DNA of 64,000 bases from the NCBI GenBank assembly GCA_964035575.1, contig OZ037926.1, positions 1 to 64,000 of the forward strand, in the 5' to 3' direction. Positions 47,201-55,326 of the stretch are shown piece by piece. Source of the DNA: Rhynchopus sp. YZ270_cl-10 (taxonomy: Eukaryota; Euglenozoa; Diplonemea; Diplonemida; Diplonemidae). The notes under the pieces were generated by a model. That model had not been told where the DNA came from. It worked only from the letters and a program-made list of their open reading frames with translations, and searched no databases. Made by a program: the position numbers and the translations under genes. How positions within the stretch are numbered: position 1 is the stretch's first letter; every line of letters starts with the position of its first letter.

Positions 47201-48032
47201 GCAGGAGGAGGACCTCGACACCGCGATGGAGGGGGCGGATCGCTCGCATTCTCTGTCAGTGGAAGGCATCCCTGACCAGAAGAAGCAAGCGAGGGTGAGG
47301 GAATTGCTGAGGGCGCAGAGCGAGGCTTGGATGTGGACGGAGGAGGAGCGGACGGAGAGGGGGGGTCTTTTCCCGTGCCTCACCATGGGGTCGCCGGTGC
47401 CTTCTTCTGTGACGAAGTGGATCTCCCTGTTCCACTACCGTCAGGGAGAGAAACAGGATGGCAGACCCTTGTTGTCACTCCCCCTCTCTACCGCTACTTT
47501 CACTCAGTGGTATGAGGTGATGAAGGTGGTGGGTTTGCATGAGTGGTCGGTTAAGGAAAAGTGCAAGGCAAAGTCGACGTTGCATGCCCTGACGGACAAC
47601 CGGAGCAGTAGGGGGCAGGCCTTTGCAGCGGAGAGTACAAGGAGGGAGAATGAGGCACGAGCGGCTCGAGAGGGAATAGGCCGACAACCTCAAGCCTCCT
47701 CTTCTTCTTCTTCTTCCTCCACCTCTGCAGGCCGTGGCACTACAACCTCCATCGCCCAACCTGCAGTCTCCACTTCTTCCTCCTCCTCATCGGCAGGCCG
47801 TGGCAATGCAACCTCCTCCGCCCAACCTGCTCCTTCCCCAGCTCCCAAAGGACCCCAGCGCCATGCAGCTCAGGGTAGGTCCAACACGTCGAACGTGTTC
47901 ACCGACTCAGTGGCACAGGCGACGCAGCATGTGCTCTCGCCCCAGGAGGTGCAGAGAGGGCGCAATGGTCGCGGTGGTGGACAGAAGGGGAGACAGAGCG
48001 GAGGAAGGAAGGGGAACAAGGGGAAGAATTAG
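38268..48032 (+). CDS. LINE A4 polyprotein: OTU - zinc finger - RT - RLE - OTU - zinc cluster - coiled coil
   Basis: A 3,254-residue protein from the first in-frame ATG at 38268 (AAAATGAGG). An upstream GTG at 38190 is in frame but unlikely to be used. Domains by rough residue: Ser/Asn tracts 20-710; OTU-like protease 1 near 1044 (NDCGY) to 1165 (DSHFE); C2H2 finger 1226-1255 with two more CxxC pairs to about 1310; reverse transcriptase about 1480-1800 (IDYRNAF 1650, YLDD 1738); CSAC/H/C motif 2060; restriction-like endonuclease 2123-2150 (RPGD, LDITH); OTU-like protease 2, 2384 (GDC) to 2505 (HYEPL); Cys/His cluster 2553-2590; coiled coil 2650-2830; basic Gly/Arg/Lys tail 3225-3254. It would bind its RNA, nick the target and reverse transcribe. 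The role of the proteases is unknown. Confidence 0.92.
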   Translation: MRRKALLGALWVVLHVCISSSSRCYTNSSSNSSNSSNSSICYTSCNCSRSNNGSNKSSNSSNSSNSSNSSNSSNSSNSSNSSNSSNSSNSSNSSNSSNNISCINSSSRSTNIRSGSFLCYNSFLISGRSPIPPLFYPKKRPLEPNNPSSCSFDSSNKNVCGGNKVKNCCHNNPHPPSPHDIPKKRQCMPNHISGCNCDSSKNEIFGVLGGVPVSPLVCSSSSKGLYSSSSNSRLYSFFTSSSKGFSSSGSNSRSNSRHNSSLNSSSNGFCSSKSVSKSSSSSSSSSSSSSSSNSRHNNSFNCSSKDFCSSSSNSRSNSRHNSSFNSSSNGFCGSSSNGGSSSVSNSSSSSSSNSRHNSSLNSSSNGFCSSSSNSVSKSSSSYRHNSSFISSSKDFCGSSSNGRSNSSSNSRLSSSFNSSSKDFCSSVSNSRSSSSSNSRHNSSLNSSSNGFCSSSSNSVSKSSSSNRHNSSFISSSKDFCGSSSNGRSNSSSNSRLNSSFNSSSKDFCSSGSNSRSNSVSKSSSSSSSNSRHNSSFNCSSKDFGSSSSNSRSNSRLSSSFNSSSKDFCSSVSNSRSSSSSNSRHNSSLNSSSNGFCSSSSNSVSKSSSSNRHNSRHNSSFISSSKDFCGSSSNGRSNSSSNSRLNSSFNSSSIDFCSSSSNSRSNSSTNINSRRSNNNLGGGERGMLVFGVSLEGREGQSGCVMMRGWQKGCVQIEFWFDWWCNLWEVFTSLRQPDPCWVVEAPEWGVFVSFAVLDLWKDRRAPTLSHLILWLVGRRTRRTRRGHRSLNWTKSQAGRLRRRKAPCNRPPSPAAHPVFRRIRVADALRGALQCVAIWVLVFVGSELGRSAPHVLGCALFRDAEVLGVGLLRGLCRVRRGWRWLEGASERVRRWTGGIRVAASLVRASVMGVGQLSVCAAEWVWVAWSAGGCLAGFVALVGVARPLGWVLLLEVRRVAARRWTRRIGMAFGMLVVSLLVLLSLLWRAVTPWDLRPAPADPEHPISLSPFALTGGCANVNAPAYTEQAVSVDATLAKFGAKRIPNVSTNDCGYVALHLWDHDTQPDVRAMRKQLYDTAVEVSNRLVQVLGSQEAMTEFANGVTGEAHLNHLGLQLTATASRINIVVVQASEENPLVRITPGSKRVAKSYAESFQAKLPTVVIALCDSHFEAVELVPEVGKTKEGMAEKMRKEARQAVLDTAHLDGIIPTNTTTTAPLATKLGHINADRVFCPFDGCRAGILSSSDAVGGLSRKGLLQHMRRHQADGAYIPDELLGHLGMSRCANDQCDMLLPQSKEVCNTCTVHFGEEGFTAPSPSSRGMLTDQDDLPSFEVMGTTRIQLKGGCPDKHLQLYSELFLRVLMDILEYQDEVAWKRLALFFTVLHRTRTERGGKDQERRLTSTWGKDLEAWKAGQYVALWEQTVEERKPRPSGWSDEDTDEGRRKRTIAKARAGLPSQAMSCATSDGLAPQTPATLEKLQTKHPAAADSKALEQADWPQPQEVPPVTVVEVMKALRSMPKSSAAGPSNVTGAHLRTLCLQRRAKGTLAALAAVLTSLARGNAPVEVAEFFAGANLVALRKPAKGPGLEEDVRPIAVGDTLRRLVGKILSARVRVPARTLLLRGNQVGVATARGAAVATDVISQYAVRNRGKGKVILKIDYRNAFNCVDRLSMLRAVDANLPELAPWVRWCYLEPSSLYYGGDTIRSQRGAQQGDPLGPLLFSLTIHQMALELKGHPGLDGTLWYLDDGSLRGSPKAVFEAYQVLRTRSSELGLEVNANKCELISTGGVSKEDLEAVGFTLNEGGQDAMGEGGFRLLDVDGFDFLGIPIGSAAFCEEYMARKVDDSRRNLEALVDLGDSQAAFYVLRYCEGYCRMVFYMRGIPQCAEYLTAFDDLIDRCLAALLHDPDGALPELARAQAALPVALGGLGIRRTVDHRTAASLASQSGNLQLSQALDPAFTWDEERWNSAAEEYNSRVPVAFHVDRAQPKKILEQQSLSSAVIDAQADKLMQQLCMRDRARMKSLLLPLSGTYLTATPSARNQMSSADFAVVTRFRLGVAIHAEGTTCSACQGGQKRVVMDSFGDHTFGCPYAKHRVARHNALRDSVYRAAQGAGLDPALEETVRVDLESKKRPGDVYLPVGVAENGPRCLDITHVCPTLPSYRTGASKFVGWSAKNQGQVKREKHERDLNKINTKFSPIVFEAFGGAGDEANLLIAQLGGLTTGQTSHLTGSAELRIRESIAVAYQKKVASSFLERGAMCVGIATLKREPCVEVDVAPSAEDMDRFGRRSAGAVEPLCDDANPDDDMSRPAPDRSEEQQGKRKRDVKPDHVEPPRKRTGRFDSATVIPEGPGLDVVREWEFLRECPAAQRPRATEQAAKLGASKVTWSFVAGDCAFEALLFATGRTDLSVEGLRQAAVKKVQGRADLSSAAVPNFGVWQRLMTSGDRGDERTWADAIAVAGAGEALEVSVVILNEFARPSLMVPRKRPKAVVLLLHSGDQDAADGSGSIPGHYEPLTMDPALQQHILSFEATGGKGECQSERPMAFVGAREAEASNTFLQCEQCSKLFDASDAHFCCHTCGGLACLHCAQGSKHCPLSQIGRAEYFSALSFLHSNVPAQAASAEGSGDPPPKRAPSPAVPAPEGEDVEEVDTPMAGEEGQQAEQKQQKHEKQRKQQKQQQQKADQEKKEALQRASDAWQQALEVRREHRRSWGPDLAALRGTFGDRQQELSRFLEEQNVRLDQAKAADRHRVEELTARHKRELAEDAKRMHAQYLEDCDRHPEAGESLRAEYDRQRCERHYAIAAKHESEQKATTLVLTAVNLSRQLEAERMVAYGRCFGVVCEGRLFLPCHAVRRAVGDDPEGLEPDCVGDWMALFGPQGASPCPGEFLYCWATQQPWSGNGEGDGDCPESVVARQAVRKIAGEAGYCDTWGKTSAVIVVREGRVSWGTPSRDQLEEEVGRQAEAADTEVRVKVEEMDDDEQEQEEDLDTAMEGADRSHSLSVEGIPDQKKQARVRELLRAQSEAWMWTEEERTERGGLFPCLTMGSPVPSSVTKWISLFHYRQGEKQDGRPLLSLPLSTATFTQWYEVMKVVGLHEWSVKEKCKAKSTLHALTDNRSSRGQAFAAESTRRENEARAAREGIGRQPQASSSSSSSSTSAGRGTTTSIAQPAVSTSSSSSSAGRGNATSSAQPAPSPAPKGPQRHAAQGRSNTSNVFTDSVAQATQHVLSPQEVQRGRNGRGGGQKGRQSGGRKGNKGKN
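38320..38585. repeat. (CAGCAA)n microsatellite in LINE A4
   Basis: The shortest of the three family A versions of this tract, read as Ser/Asn in the element's main frame. It is interrupted by CATATGCTACACC and CAGAAGCAACAACGG blocks that also appear in modified form in A1 and A3. Confidence 0.88.
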
Positions 48033-48982
48033 AGTGAGAGTTAGAGGGTGAGAGTGTGTGTATAGAAGCGTGTAGAGAATGACAGTTTGCCCCATGTTTA
48101 TTTTTAACCCTTTTTATTTTGTGTTTTTTGTTCTTTTCATCCTTTGGGGTTTGCCCCCCCCTTTCCCCCCTTTCCGCCCCCCTTCCTTTTTGTTAATATT
48201 TTTGGTTGGCTGCTGGCTAGGACGGGTCTACCCCAGCGACGGCCCTTACCCCTTGGACGAGGCTCTGAGGGTAGAGGGCAGTCTCGGAGTAAGACCTGTC
48301 TAAGAGCCAGGCCAGTGGCATCAGGAGCCATTGGGCCACTTTTATAGATTGTGCAGTAGAGTAGAGTTTGTACAGAACTCTTGTCCTTTGAGTTTCTTTT
48401 TTCACTCCTTTAGTTTTTCATTTTTACCTTGTGAAGGTCAATTTCAATTTTTCATTTTTCAAAACCACCACAGGTAAGCACGAGACCCACCATTGTTGTT
48501 GTTGATTTTGTTGTGCGTTATTGTTGTTTTCCCCTTTGGGTGTCAGTCAGTCGGGTCAGGTCACACTTACAGAAGTTCTCAAAAATTTTCACCAAAAAGA
48601 AAACTACTAAAAAGATTATGGAACTTCCTTTTTATTTGTTTGTGTGTTACAGAGGAAACGGCTCACTCAATCCCCTCCTTCTCCTCTCCTCCCCTCCCCA
48701 AGACAAAGCAAAATAAAACTACACCGGTAGACAGAGCAACCCTCCCGTCCCATCCCCTCCCCTTTTCCTTTTGGGAAAAATTGCACTCACATACGACCCT
48801 TTTGCTTATTTGCAGGGAAGTGTTGGTTGTAGTTGTCCCACATGCTTTCTATTTTAGTGCCACTAACTGTGTTTTCAGGCACTGTCTTGCCAGTACAATA
48901 GTAAAGTGCCCTTGTCTGGACATCTAGCTGTTTACATACTCGCTTGACTAGTAAGTACCCCCTCTGTCACTGGATGTAGATA

Positions 48983-48984
<2 letters not shown>
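48033..48984 (+). other. LINE A4 3' untranslated region with candidate intron signals
   Basis: Non-coding sequence between the stop and the poly(A) tail, conserved in all four copies. In sense orientation it contains a strong donor (CAG|GTAAGC, intron would start at 48474) and an acceptor after a pyrimidine run (TTTGCTTATTTGCAG, ending at 48815), which would define a 342-base intron; a second AG at TGTGTTTTCAG lies near 48880. A CTATAAAAG motif lies on the opposite strand near 48340-48350. Since the genomic copies keep the segment, it is not removed from the retrotransposed RNA. Confidence 0.5.
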
Positions 48985-49045
<61 letters not shown>

Positions 49046-49046
<1 letters not shown>

Positions 49047-49053
49047 CCACAGG
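49046..49053 (+). repeat. 6-8 bp target-site duplication of LINE A4, right
   Basis: The second GCCACAGG, directly after the A4 poly(A) tail; A3 resumes with AAGCGCCGCC. Confidence 0.95.
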
Positions 49054-50130
49054 AAGCGCCGCCTGCGCCCTTGCCAACTCCGGCAGCGCCCCATCCGGGT
49101 CATGCAGAAGCGCAGCCAGGCACCTGTCGATCAGGTCGTCAAAGGCCGTCAGGTACTCCGCGCACTGTGGGATCCCCCGCATGTAGAACACCATGCGGCA
49201 GTAGCCTTCGCAGTATCTCAGTACGTAGAAGGCTGCCTGGGAGTCCCCGAGGTCCACAAGGGCTTCCAGGTTGCGGCGGGAATCGTCCACCTTCTGGGCC
49301 ATGTACTCCTCGCAGAAAGCCGCAGACCCAATGGGGATGCCCAAGAAGTCGAACCCATCCACATCCAACAGCCGGAACCCGCCTTCACCCATGGCGTCCT
49401 GTCCACCCTCGTTCAACGTGAACCCCACGGCCTCGAGATCCTCCTTGGAGACGCCACCAGTGGAGATGAGCTCACACTTGTTCGCGTTCACCTCCAACCC
49501 CAGTTCGGAGCTACGAGTGCACAGAACCTGGTACGCCTCGAAAACCGCCTTAGGGGACCCCCTCAGAGAGCCGTCATCGAGGTACCACAAAGTCCCATCC
49601 AGGCCTGGGTGCCCCTTCAGCTCTAGCGCCATCTGGTGGATGGTCAGGGAGAAGAGAAGCGGGCCCAAGGGATCTCCTTGTTGAGCTCCGCGCTGAGACT
49701 TTATGGTATCCCCACCATAGAACAGGCTAGAGTGCTCCAGGTAACACCATCGCACCCATGGGGCCAGCTCGGGGAGGTTGGCGTCGACCGCTCTTAGCAT
49801 CGACAGGCGGTCTACGCAGTTGAACGCGTTACGGTAGTCAATTTTCAAAATGACTTTACCTTTTCCGCGGTTGCGCCCGGCGTACTGCGAGATAACATCA
49901 GTCGCCACTGCCGCCCCCCTTGCCGTTGCCACCCCCACCTGGTTCCCTCGAAGAAGAAGCGTCCTAGCAGGCACCCGCACTCGCGCCGACAGAATCTTTC
50001 CCACCAGTCTGCGGAGAGTGTCCCCAACCGCAATCGGACGCACGTCCTCCTCCAGGCCCGGCCCCTTTGCAGGCTTCCGGAGAGCCACCAAGTTAGCCGG
50101 CGAAGAACTCAGCCACCTCCACTGGAGCAT
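49046..50130 (-). CDS. LINE A3 polyprotein, reverse-transcriptase segment
   Basis: The middle segment of A3 between a 2-base deletion near 50096 and the A4 insertion. It holds the reverse-transcriptase fingers and palm (DVRPIAVGDTLRRLV, IDYRNAF, QQGDPLGPLL, WYLDDG) and the thumb up to ARAQAALPVA. Past the A4 junction the frame would only read the poly(A) tail as polyphenylalanine. It is not an independent gene. Confidence 0.8.
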
Positions 50131-53100
50131 TTCCTCGTGCCAAAGACGTCAACACTGCGGCCAGCGCTGCCAAAGTGCCCTTAGCCCGCCTCTGTAGGCA
50201 AAGTGTACGAAGGTGCGCGCCCGTCACGTTCGAGGGACCCGCCGCCGATGACTTCGGCATGCTCCGCAGGGCCTTCATCACCTCCACCACTGTCACCGGT
50301 GGGACCTCCTGAGGCTGTGGCCAATCCGCCTGCTCCAGGGCCTTGGCATCAGCTGCGGCTGGGTGCTTCGTCTGAAGCTTTTCCAGCGTCGCCGGTGTCT
50401 GTGGGGCGAGGCCGTCGCTGGTAGCGCATGACATGGCCTGGCTCGGGAGTCCTGCTCTCGCTTTGGCTATGGTGCGCTTCCGTCTCCCTTCGTCAGTGTC
50501 TTCATCCGACCACCCAGAGGGCCTTGGCTTCCGCTCCTCTACCGTTTGCTCCCACAGGGCGACATACTGGCCAGCCTTCCAAGCCTCCAAGTCCTTCCCC
50601 CAGGTGCTCGTCAAACGTCGCTCCTGGTCCTTGCCCCCTCGCTCTGTCCGTGTCCGGTGCAACACTGTGAAGAACAGTGCAAGGCGCTTCCAGGCCACCT
50701 CGTCCTGGTACTCCAGGATGTCCATGAGGACCCTCAGGAAGAGCTCGCTGTACAGCTGCAGGTGTTTGTCTGGGCACCCGCCCTTCAGCTGGATCCTGGT
50801 GGTCCCCATGACTTCAAAGGAGGGGAGGTCATCCTGATCTGTCAGCATTCCTCGACTGGAGGGAGACGGAGCGGTGAAGCCTTCTTCGCCAAAGTGCACC
50901 GTACAGGTGTTGCAGACCTCCTTGCTCTGCGGCAATAGCATGTCGCACTGATCGTTCGCACAGCGCGACATGCCCAAGTGGCCCAACAGCTCGTCGGGGA
51001 TGTACGCTCCATCCGCCTGGTGGCGACGCATGTGCTGCAGCAAGCCCTTACGAGACAGGCCCCCGACCGCATCACTCGAAGACAAAATTCCCGCTCTGCA
51101 TCCATCAAAGGGGCAGAACACCCGATCCGCATTGATGTGTCCCAGCTTGGTAGCCAGGGGGGCGGTGGTGGTGGTGTTGGTGGGGATGATGCCATCCAAA
51201 TGCGCTGTGTCCAGCACTGCCTGCCGAGCCTCCTTCCTCATCTTCTCTGCCATCCCCTCCTTGGTCTTCCCCACCTCCGGGACAAGCTCCACTGCCTCAA
51301 AGTGAGAGTCACAGAGAGCGATGACGACCGTGGGAAGTTTCGCTTGGAAGCTCTCCGCGTACGACTTGGCGACTCTTTTGCTACCAGGGGTGATGCGCAC
51401 GAGGGGGTTCTCTTCCGACGCCTGCACTACCACGATGTTGATGCGGGATGCTGTCGCGGTGAGCTGAAGCCCCAAGTGGTTGAGGTGGGCCTCGCCGGTC
51501 ACACCATTGGCAAACTCCGTCATGGCCTCCTGCGACCCCAGCACCTGCACCAGGCGGTTCGACACCTCCACTGCTGTGTCATACAGCTGCTTGCGCATTG
51601 CCCTCACGTCCGGCTGCGTGTCGTGGTCCCAGAGGTGTAGTGCCACATAACCACAATCATTTGTGGACACGTTGGGGATGCGTTTAGCTCCAAACTTCGC
51701 CAGAGTCGCGTCCACAGACACCGCTTGCTCTGTATACGCAGGAGCGTTCACGTTTGCGCACCCACCGGTCAACGCAAACGGGGACAAGCTGATCGGGTGC
51801 TCCGGATCCGCAGGGGCAGGGCGCAGGTCCCAGGGCGTCACCGCTCGCCACAACAGCGACAGCAAGACCAGTAGGGACACCACCAGCATGCCAAATGCCA
51901 TCCCGATCCTACGAGTCCACCTGCGTGCTGCCACACGGCGCACCTCCAAGAGAAGAACCCAGCCAAGTGGGCGCGCGACGCCGACCAGTGCCACAAAACC
52001 CGCCAAACAACCACCTGCGGACCATGCAACCCACACCCACTCGGCTGCACACACCGACAACTGACCCACCCCCATCACACTGGCCCTCACCAAGCTGGCA
52101 GCCACTCGGATCCCTCCGGTCCATCGGCGCACTCGCTCGCTCGCCCCTTCCAGCCACCGCCATCCTCTCCGAACGCGGCACAGTCCCCGCAGCACACCCA
52201 CCCCCAGCACCTCCGCGTCCCGAAAAAGCGCGCAACCCAAAACATGTGGCGCTGACCTCCCAAGCTCAGACCCCACAAAAACCAGAACCCAGATGGCCAC
52301 ACACTGCAAAGCACCTCTCAACGCATCGGCGACCCTGATCCTGCGGAAAACTGGGTGCGCTGCCGGAGAGGGCGGACGATTGCAGGGCGCCTTGCGCCGA
52401 CGGAGCCTGCCCGCCTGTGACTTGGTCCAGTTCAAGGACCGGTGTCCTCGTCGCGTCCTCCTGGTCCTCCTGCCCACTAGCCACAAAATGAGATGACTGA
52501 GGGTAGGGGCGCGTCTGTCCTTCCACAGATCCAGGACCGCGAACGACACAAACACTCCCCACTCAGGTGCCTCGACTACCCAGCAGGGGTCAGGTTGACG
52601 CAAGGAGGTGAAGACCTCCCAGAGGTTGCACCACCAGTCGAACCAAAACTCTATCTGTACACACCCCTTTTGCCACACCCGCATCATCACACAGCCACTC
52701 TGTCCTTCTCGCCCCTCAAGGCTGACCCCGAACACCAGCATACCTCGCTCACCACCCCCTAAGTTGTTGTTGCTGCGTCTGCTGTTGATGTTGGTGCTGC
52801 TGTTGGACCTGCTGTTGGAACTGCTGCTGCAGAAGTCTATGGAACTGCAGTTGAAACTGCTGTTGTGCCTGCTGTTGGAACTGCTGCTGGAACTGCTTTT
52901 GGAGACGCTGTTGGACCTGCTGTTGGAACCGCTGCTGCAGAAGTCTTTGGAACTGCTGTTAAAACTGCTGTTAAGCCTGCTGTTGGAACTGCTGTTGGAC
53001 CTGCCGTTAGAGCTGCTGCCGCAGAAGTCCTTGGAACTGCTGATGAAACTGCTGTTGTGCCTGCTGTTGTGCCTGTTGCTGGAACTGCTTTTGGAAACGC

Positions 53101-54489
53101 TGTTGGAACTGCTGCTGCAGAAGCCATTGGAACTGCTGTTTAAACTGCTGTTGTGCCTGCTGTTGGAACTGCTGCTGGAACTGCTGCTGGAACGGCTGTT
53201 GGAAACGCTGCTGCAGAAGTCTTTGGAACTGCTGTTGAAACTGCTGCTAAGCCTGCTGTTGGACCTGCTGTTGGAGCTGCTGCTGCCGAAGTCTTTGGAA
53301 CTGCAGTTGAAACTGCTGTTGTGCCTGCTGTTGGAACTGCTGCTGGAACTGCTTTTGGAGACGCTGTTGGACCTGCTGTTGGAACCGCTGCTGCAGAAGT
53401 CTTTGGAACTGCTGTTAAAACTGCTGTTAAGCCTGCTGTTGGAACTGCTGTTGGACCTGCCGTTAGAGCTGCTGCCGCAGAAGTCCTTGGAACTGCTGAT
53501 GAAACTGCTGTTGTGCCTGTTGCTGGAACTGCTTTTGGAAACGCTGTTGGAACTGCTGCTGCAGAAGCCATTGGAACTGCTGTTTACACTGCTGTTGTGC
53601 CTGCTGTTGGAACTGCTGCTGGAACTGCTGTTGGAGACGCTGCTGGACCCGCCGTTGGAGCTGCTGCCGCAGAAGCCATTGGAACTGCTGTTGAAACTGC
53701 TGTTGTGCCTGCTGTTGGACCTGCTGTTGGAGCTGCTGCTGCAGAAGTCTTTGGAACTGCAGTTGAAACTGCTGTTGTGCCTGCTGTTGGAACTGCTGCT
53801 GGAACTGCTGCTGGAACTGCTTTTGGAAACGCTCTTGCTGCTGCAGAAGCCGTTGGAACTGCTGTTTAAACTGCTGTTGTGCCTGCTGTTGGACCTGCTG
53901 TTGGAACCGCTGCTGCAGAAGCCTTTGGAACTGCTGGTGAAAAAGCTGTAGAGCCTGCTGTTGGAACTGCTGCTGTAAAGGCCTTTGGAACTGCTGCTGC
54001 TGCACACCAGGGGTGATACTGGGACCCCACCCAGGACTCCGAAGATTTCGTTTTTGCTGCTATCACAGTTGCAGCCACTGATGTGGTTGGGCATACATTG
54101 CCTCTTTTTGGGGATATCATGGGGGGAAGGGGGGTGTGGGTTGTTATGACAACAGTTCTTTACTTTGTTGCCTCCACACACGTTTTTGTTGCTGCTATCA
54201 AAGCTGCAGCTGCTTGGGTTGTTGGGCTCAAGAGGCCTCTTTTTGGGGTAAAAAAGGGGGGGAATGGGGCTCCTGCCACTGATGAGGAAGCTGTTGTAGC
54301 ATAGGAAGCTGCCGCTCCTGCTGTTGGTGCTCCTGCTACTGCTGTTGATGCAGCTTATGTTGTTGCTGCTGTTGCTGCTGTTGCTGCTGTTGCTGCTGTT
54401 GCTGCTGTTGCTGCTGTTGCTGCTGTTGCTGCTGTTGCTGCTGTTGCTGCTGTTGCTGCTGTTGCTGCTGTTGCTGCTGTTGCTGCTGT

Positions 54490-54522
<33 letters not shown>

Positions 54523-54567
54523 AGCTGGTGTGGCATATGTTGTTGCTGCTGCTGTTGGTGTAGCACC

Positions 54568-54608
<41 letters not shown>

Positions 54609-54642
54609 ATGTTGCTGCTGTTGCTGCTGTTGCTGTTGTTGC

Positions 54643-54676
<34 letters not shown>

Positions 54677-54829
54677 CTTGCTGTTGCTGCTGTTGCTGCT
54701 GTTGCTGCTGTTGCTGCTGTTGCTGCTGTTGCTGCTGTTGCTGCTGCTGTTGGTGTAGCACCTGCTGCTGTTGCTGATGCAGACATGCAGCACCACCCAC
54801 AACGCCCCCAAAAGGGCCTTCCTCCTCAT
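50093..54829 (-). CDS. LINE A3 polyprotein, N-terminal part
   Basis: Starts at ATG 54829 (MRRKALL), matching A1 and A4. It encodes the Ser/Asn tracts, hydrophobic and Arg/Trp-rich stretches, OTU-like domain 1 (NDCGYVALHLW...DSHFEAVE), the C2H2 finger and the linker up to EVAEFFAG, where the 2-base deletion moves it out of frame with the reverse transcriptase. Otherwise it appears very similar to the other copies, so the lesion is recent. Confidence 0.8.
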
Positions 54830-55039
54830 TTTTAAAAAAGCAAAAACCAAAAAACGAAAACAAAGAAGGACAAGACACACTACTCCTTGCGCTTCGCCGG
54901 CCTGCACTCCTCAACCGTTGCCCAGGGACCGCCCCGTGGAGGCGTACAAGGCTCACAATAAAACAAAGGAAAGGGGGAGGGAGGGAGGGTAAAAAGAAAG
55001 GACAAGTGTGTTGTAATGTGTAAAAAATGGTCCCCTGTA

Positions 55040-55326
55040 AAAAATGGTCCCCTGTAAAAAAAAATGAACCCCTTTGTAAAAAAAAAATGAACCCCTTTGT
55101 AAAAAAAAATGAACCCCCTGTAAAAAAAAATGAACCCCTGTAAAAAAAAATGAACCCCTGTAAAAAAAAAATGAACCCCTGTAAAAAAAAATGAACCCCT
55201 TGTAAAAAAAAATGAACCCCTTGTAAAAAAAAATGAACCCCTTGTAAAAAAAAATGAACCCCTTGTAAAAAAAAATGAACCCCTTGTAAAAAAAAATGAA
55301 CCCCTTGTAAAAAAAAATGAACCCCG
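55040..55326 (-). repeat. F1c 5' monomer array
   Basis: About 16 tandem copies of TAAAAAAAAATGAACCCC (plus strand) separated by TG, TTG or TTTG, giving a period of 18-21 bases. This is the continuation of the two monomers at 32933-32975 on the other side of A3. The A monomer (TAAAAAATGGTCCCC) differs mainly in GGT against GAA and in A-run length. Confidence 0.9.

Larger units (their letters stand above)
38027..49045 (+). mobile_element. LINE A4, uninterrupted full-length 11.0-kb copy
   Basis: The only family A copy that is not interrupted. It starts with three GGGGACCATTTTTTA-type monomers (38027-38075), followed by a pyrimidine-rich leader, a single reading frame from 38268 to 48032, a 0.95-kb 3' untranslated region, and a poly(A) tail (about 48985-49045). 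It lies antisense inside A3 with a 6-8 bp duplication. At 11 kb it is long for a LINE. Its 3' end is about 35 bases shorter than that of A1-A3, ending at GATGTAGATAATAAA, which implies a different cleavage and polyadenylation point. Confidence 0.95.
32983..55039 (-). mobile_element. LINE A3, full-length but split by LINE A4
   Basis: A minus-strand family A copy. Its own sequence is 32983-38026 and 49046-55039, and these two parts together correspond to one element, because A4 is bracketed by GCCACAGG. The poly(A) tail is at 32983-33011 and the 5' end has two TAAAAAATGGTCCCC monomers at about 55008-55036, passing in register into the F1c array. The reading frame has one disruption apart from A4: two bases (GC) are missing near 50096 relative to A1 (AGTTAGCCGG against AGTTAGCGCCGG). 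A clear target duplication cannot be read because the target is itself repetitive. Confidence 0.9.
31992..55326 (-). mobile_element. F1c, non-coding retroposon with a 5' monomer array, split by LINE A3
   Basis: F1c's own sequence is 31992-32982 and about 55040-55326. The tail T-run is at 31992-32006. Its body matches F1b closely, and its 5' end is a tandem array of about 18 monomers, two before A3 (32933-32975) and the rest after. It is inserted in LINE B ORF1 with an 8-bp duplication. LINE A3 inserted within the monomer array. Confidence 0.82.

Noticed and set aside
33001-55039. Family A as a site-specific element such as those in rDNA
   Set aside because: The three readable targets (CATGTAGGCACAT, GTCCCCAACCG, GCCACAGG) share no motif, and no rRNA or snRNA gene is present.
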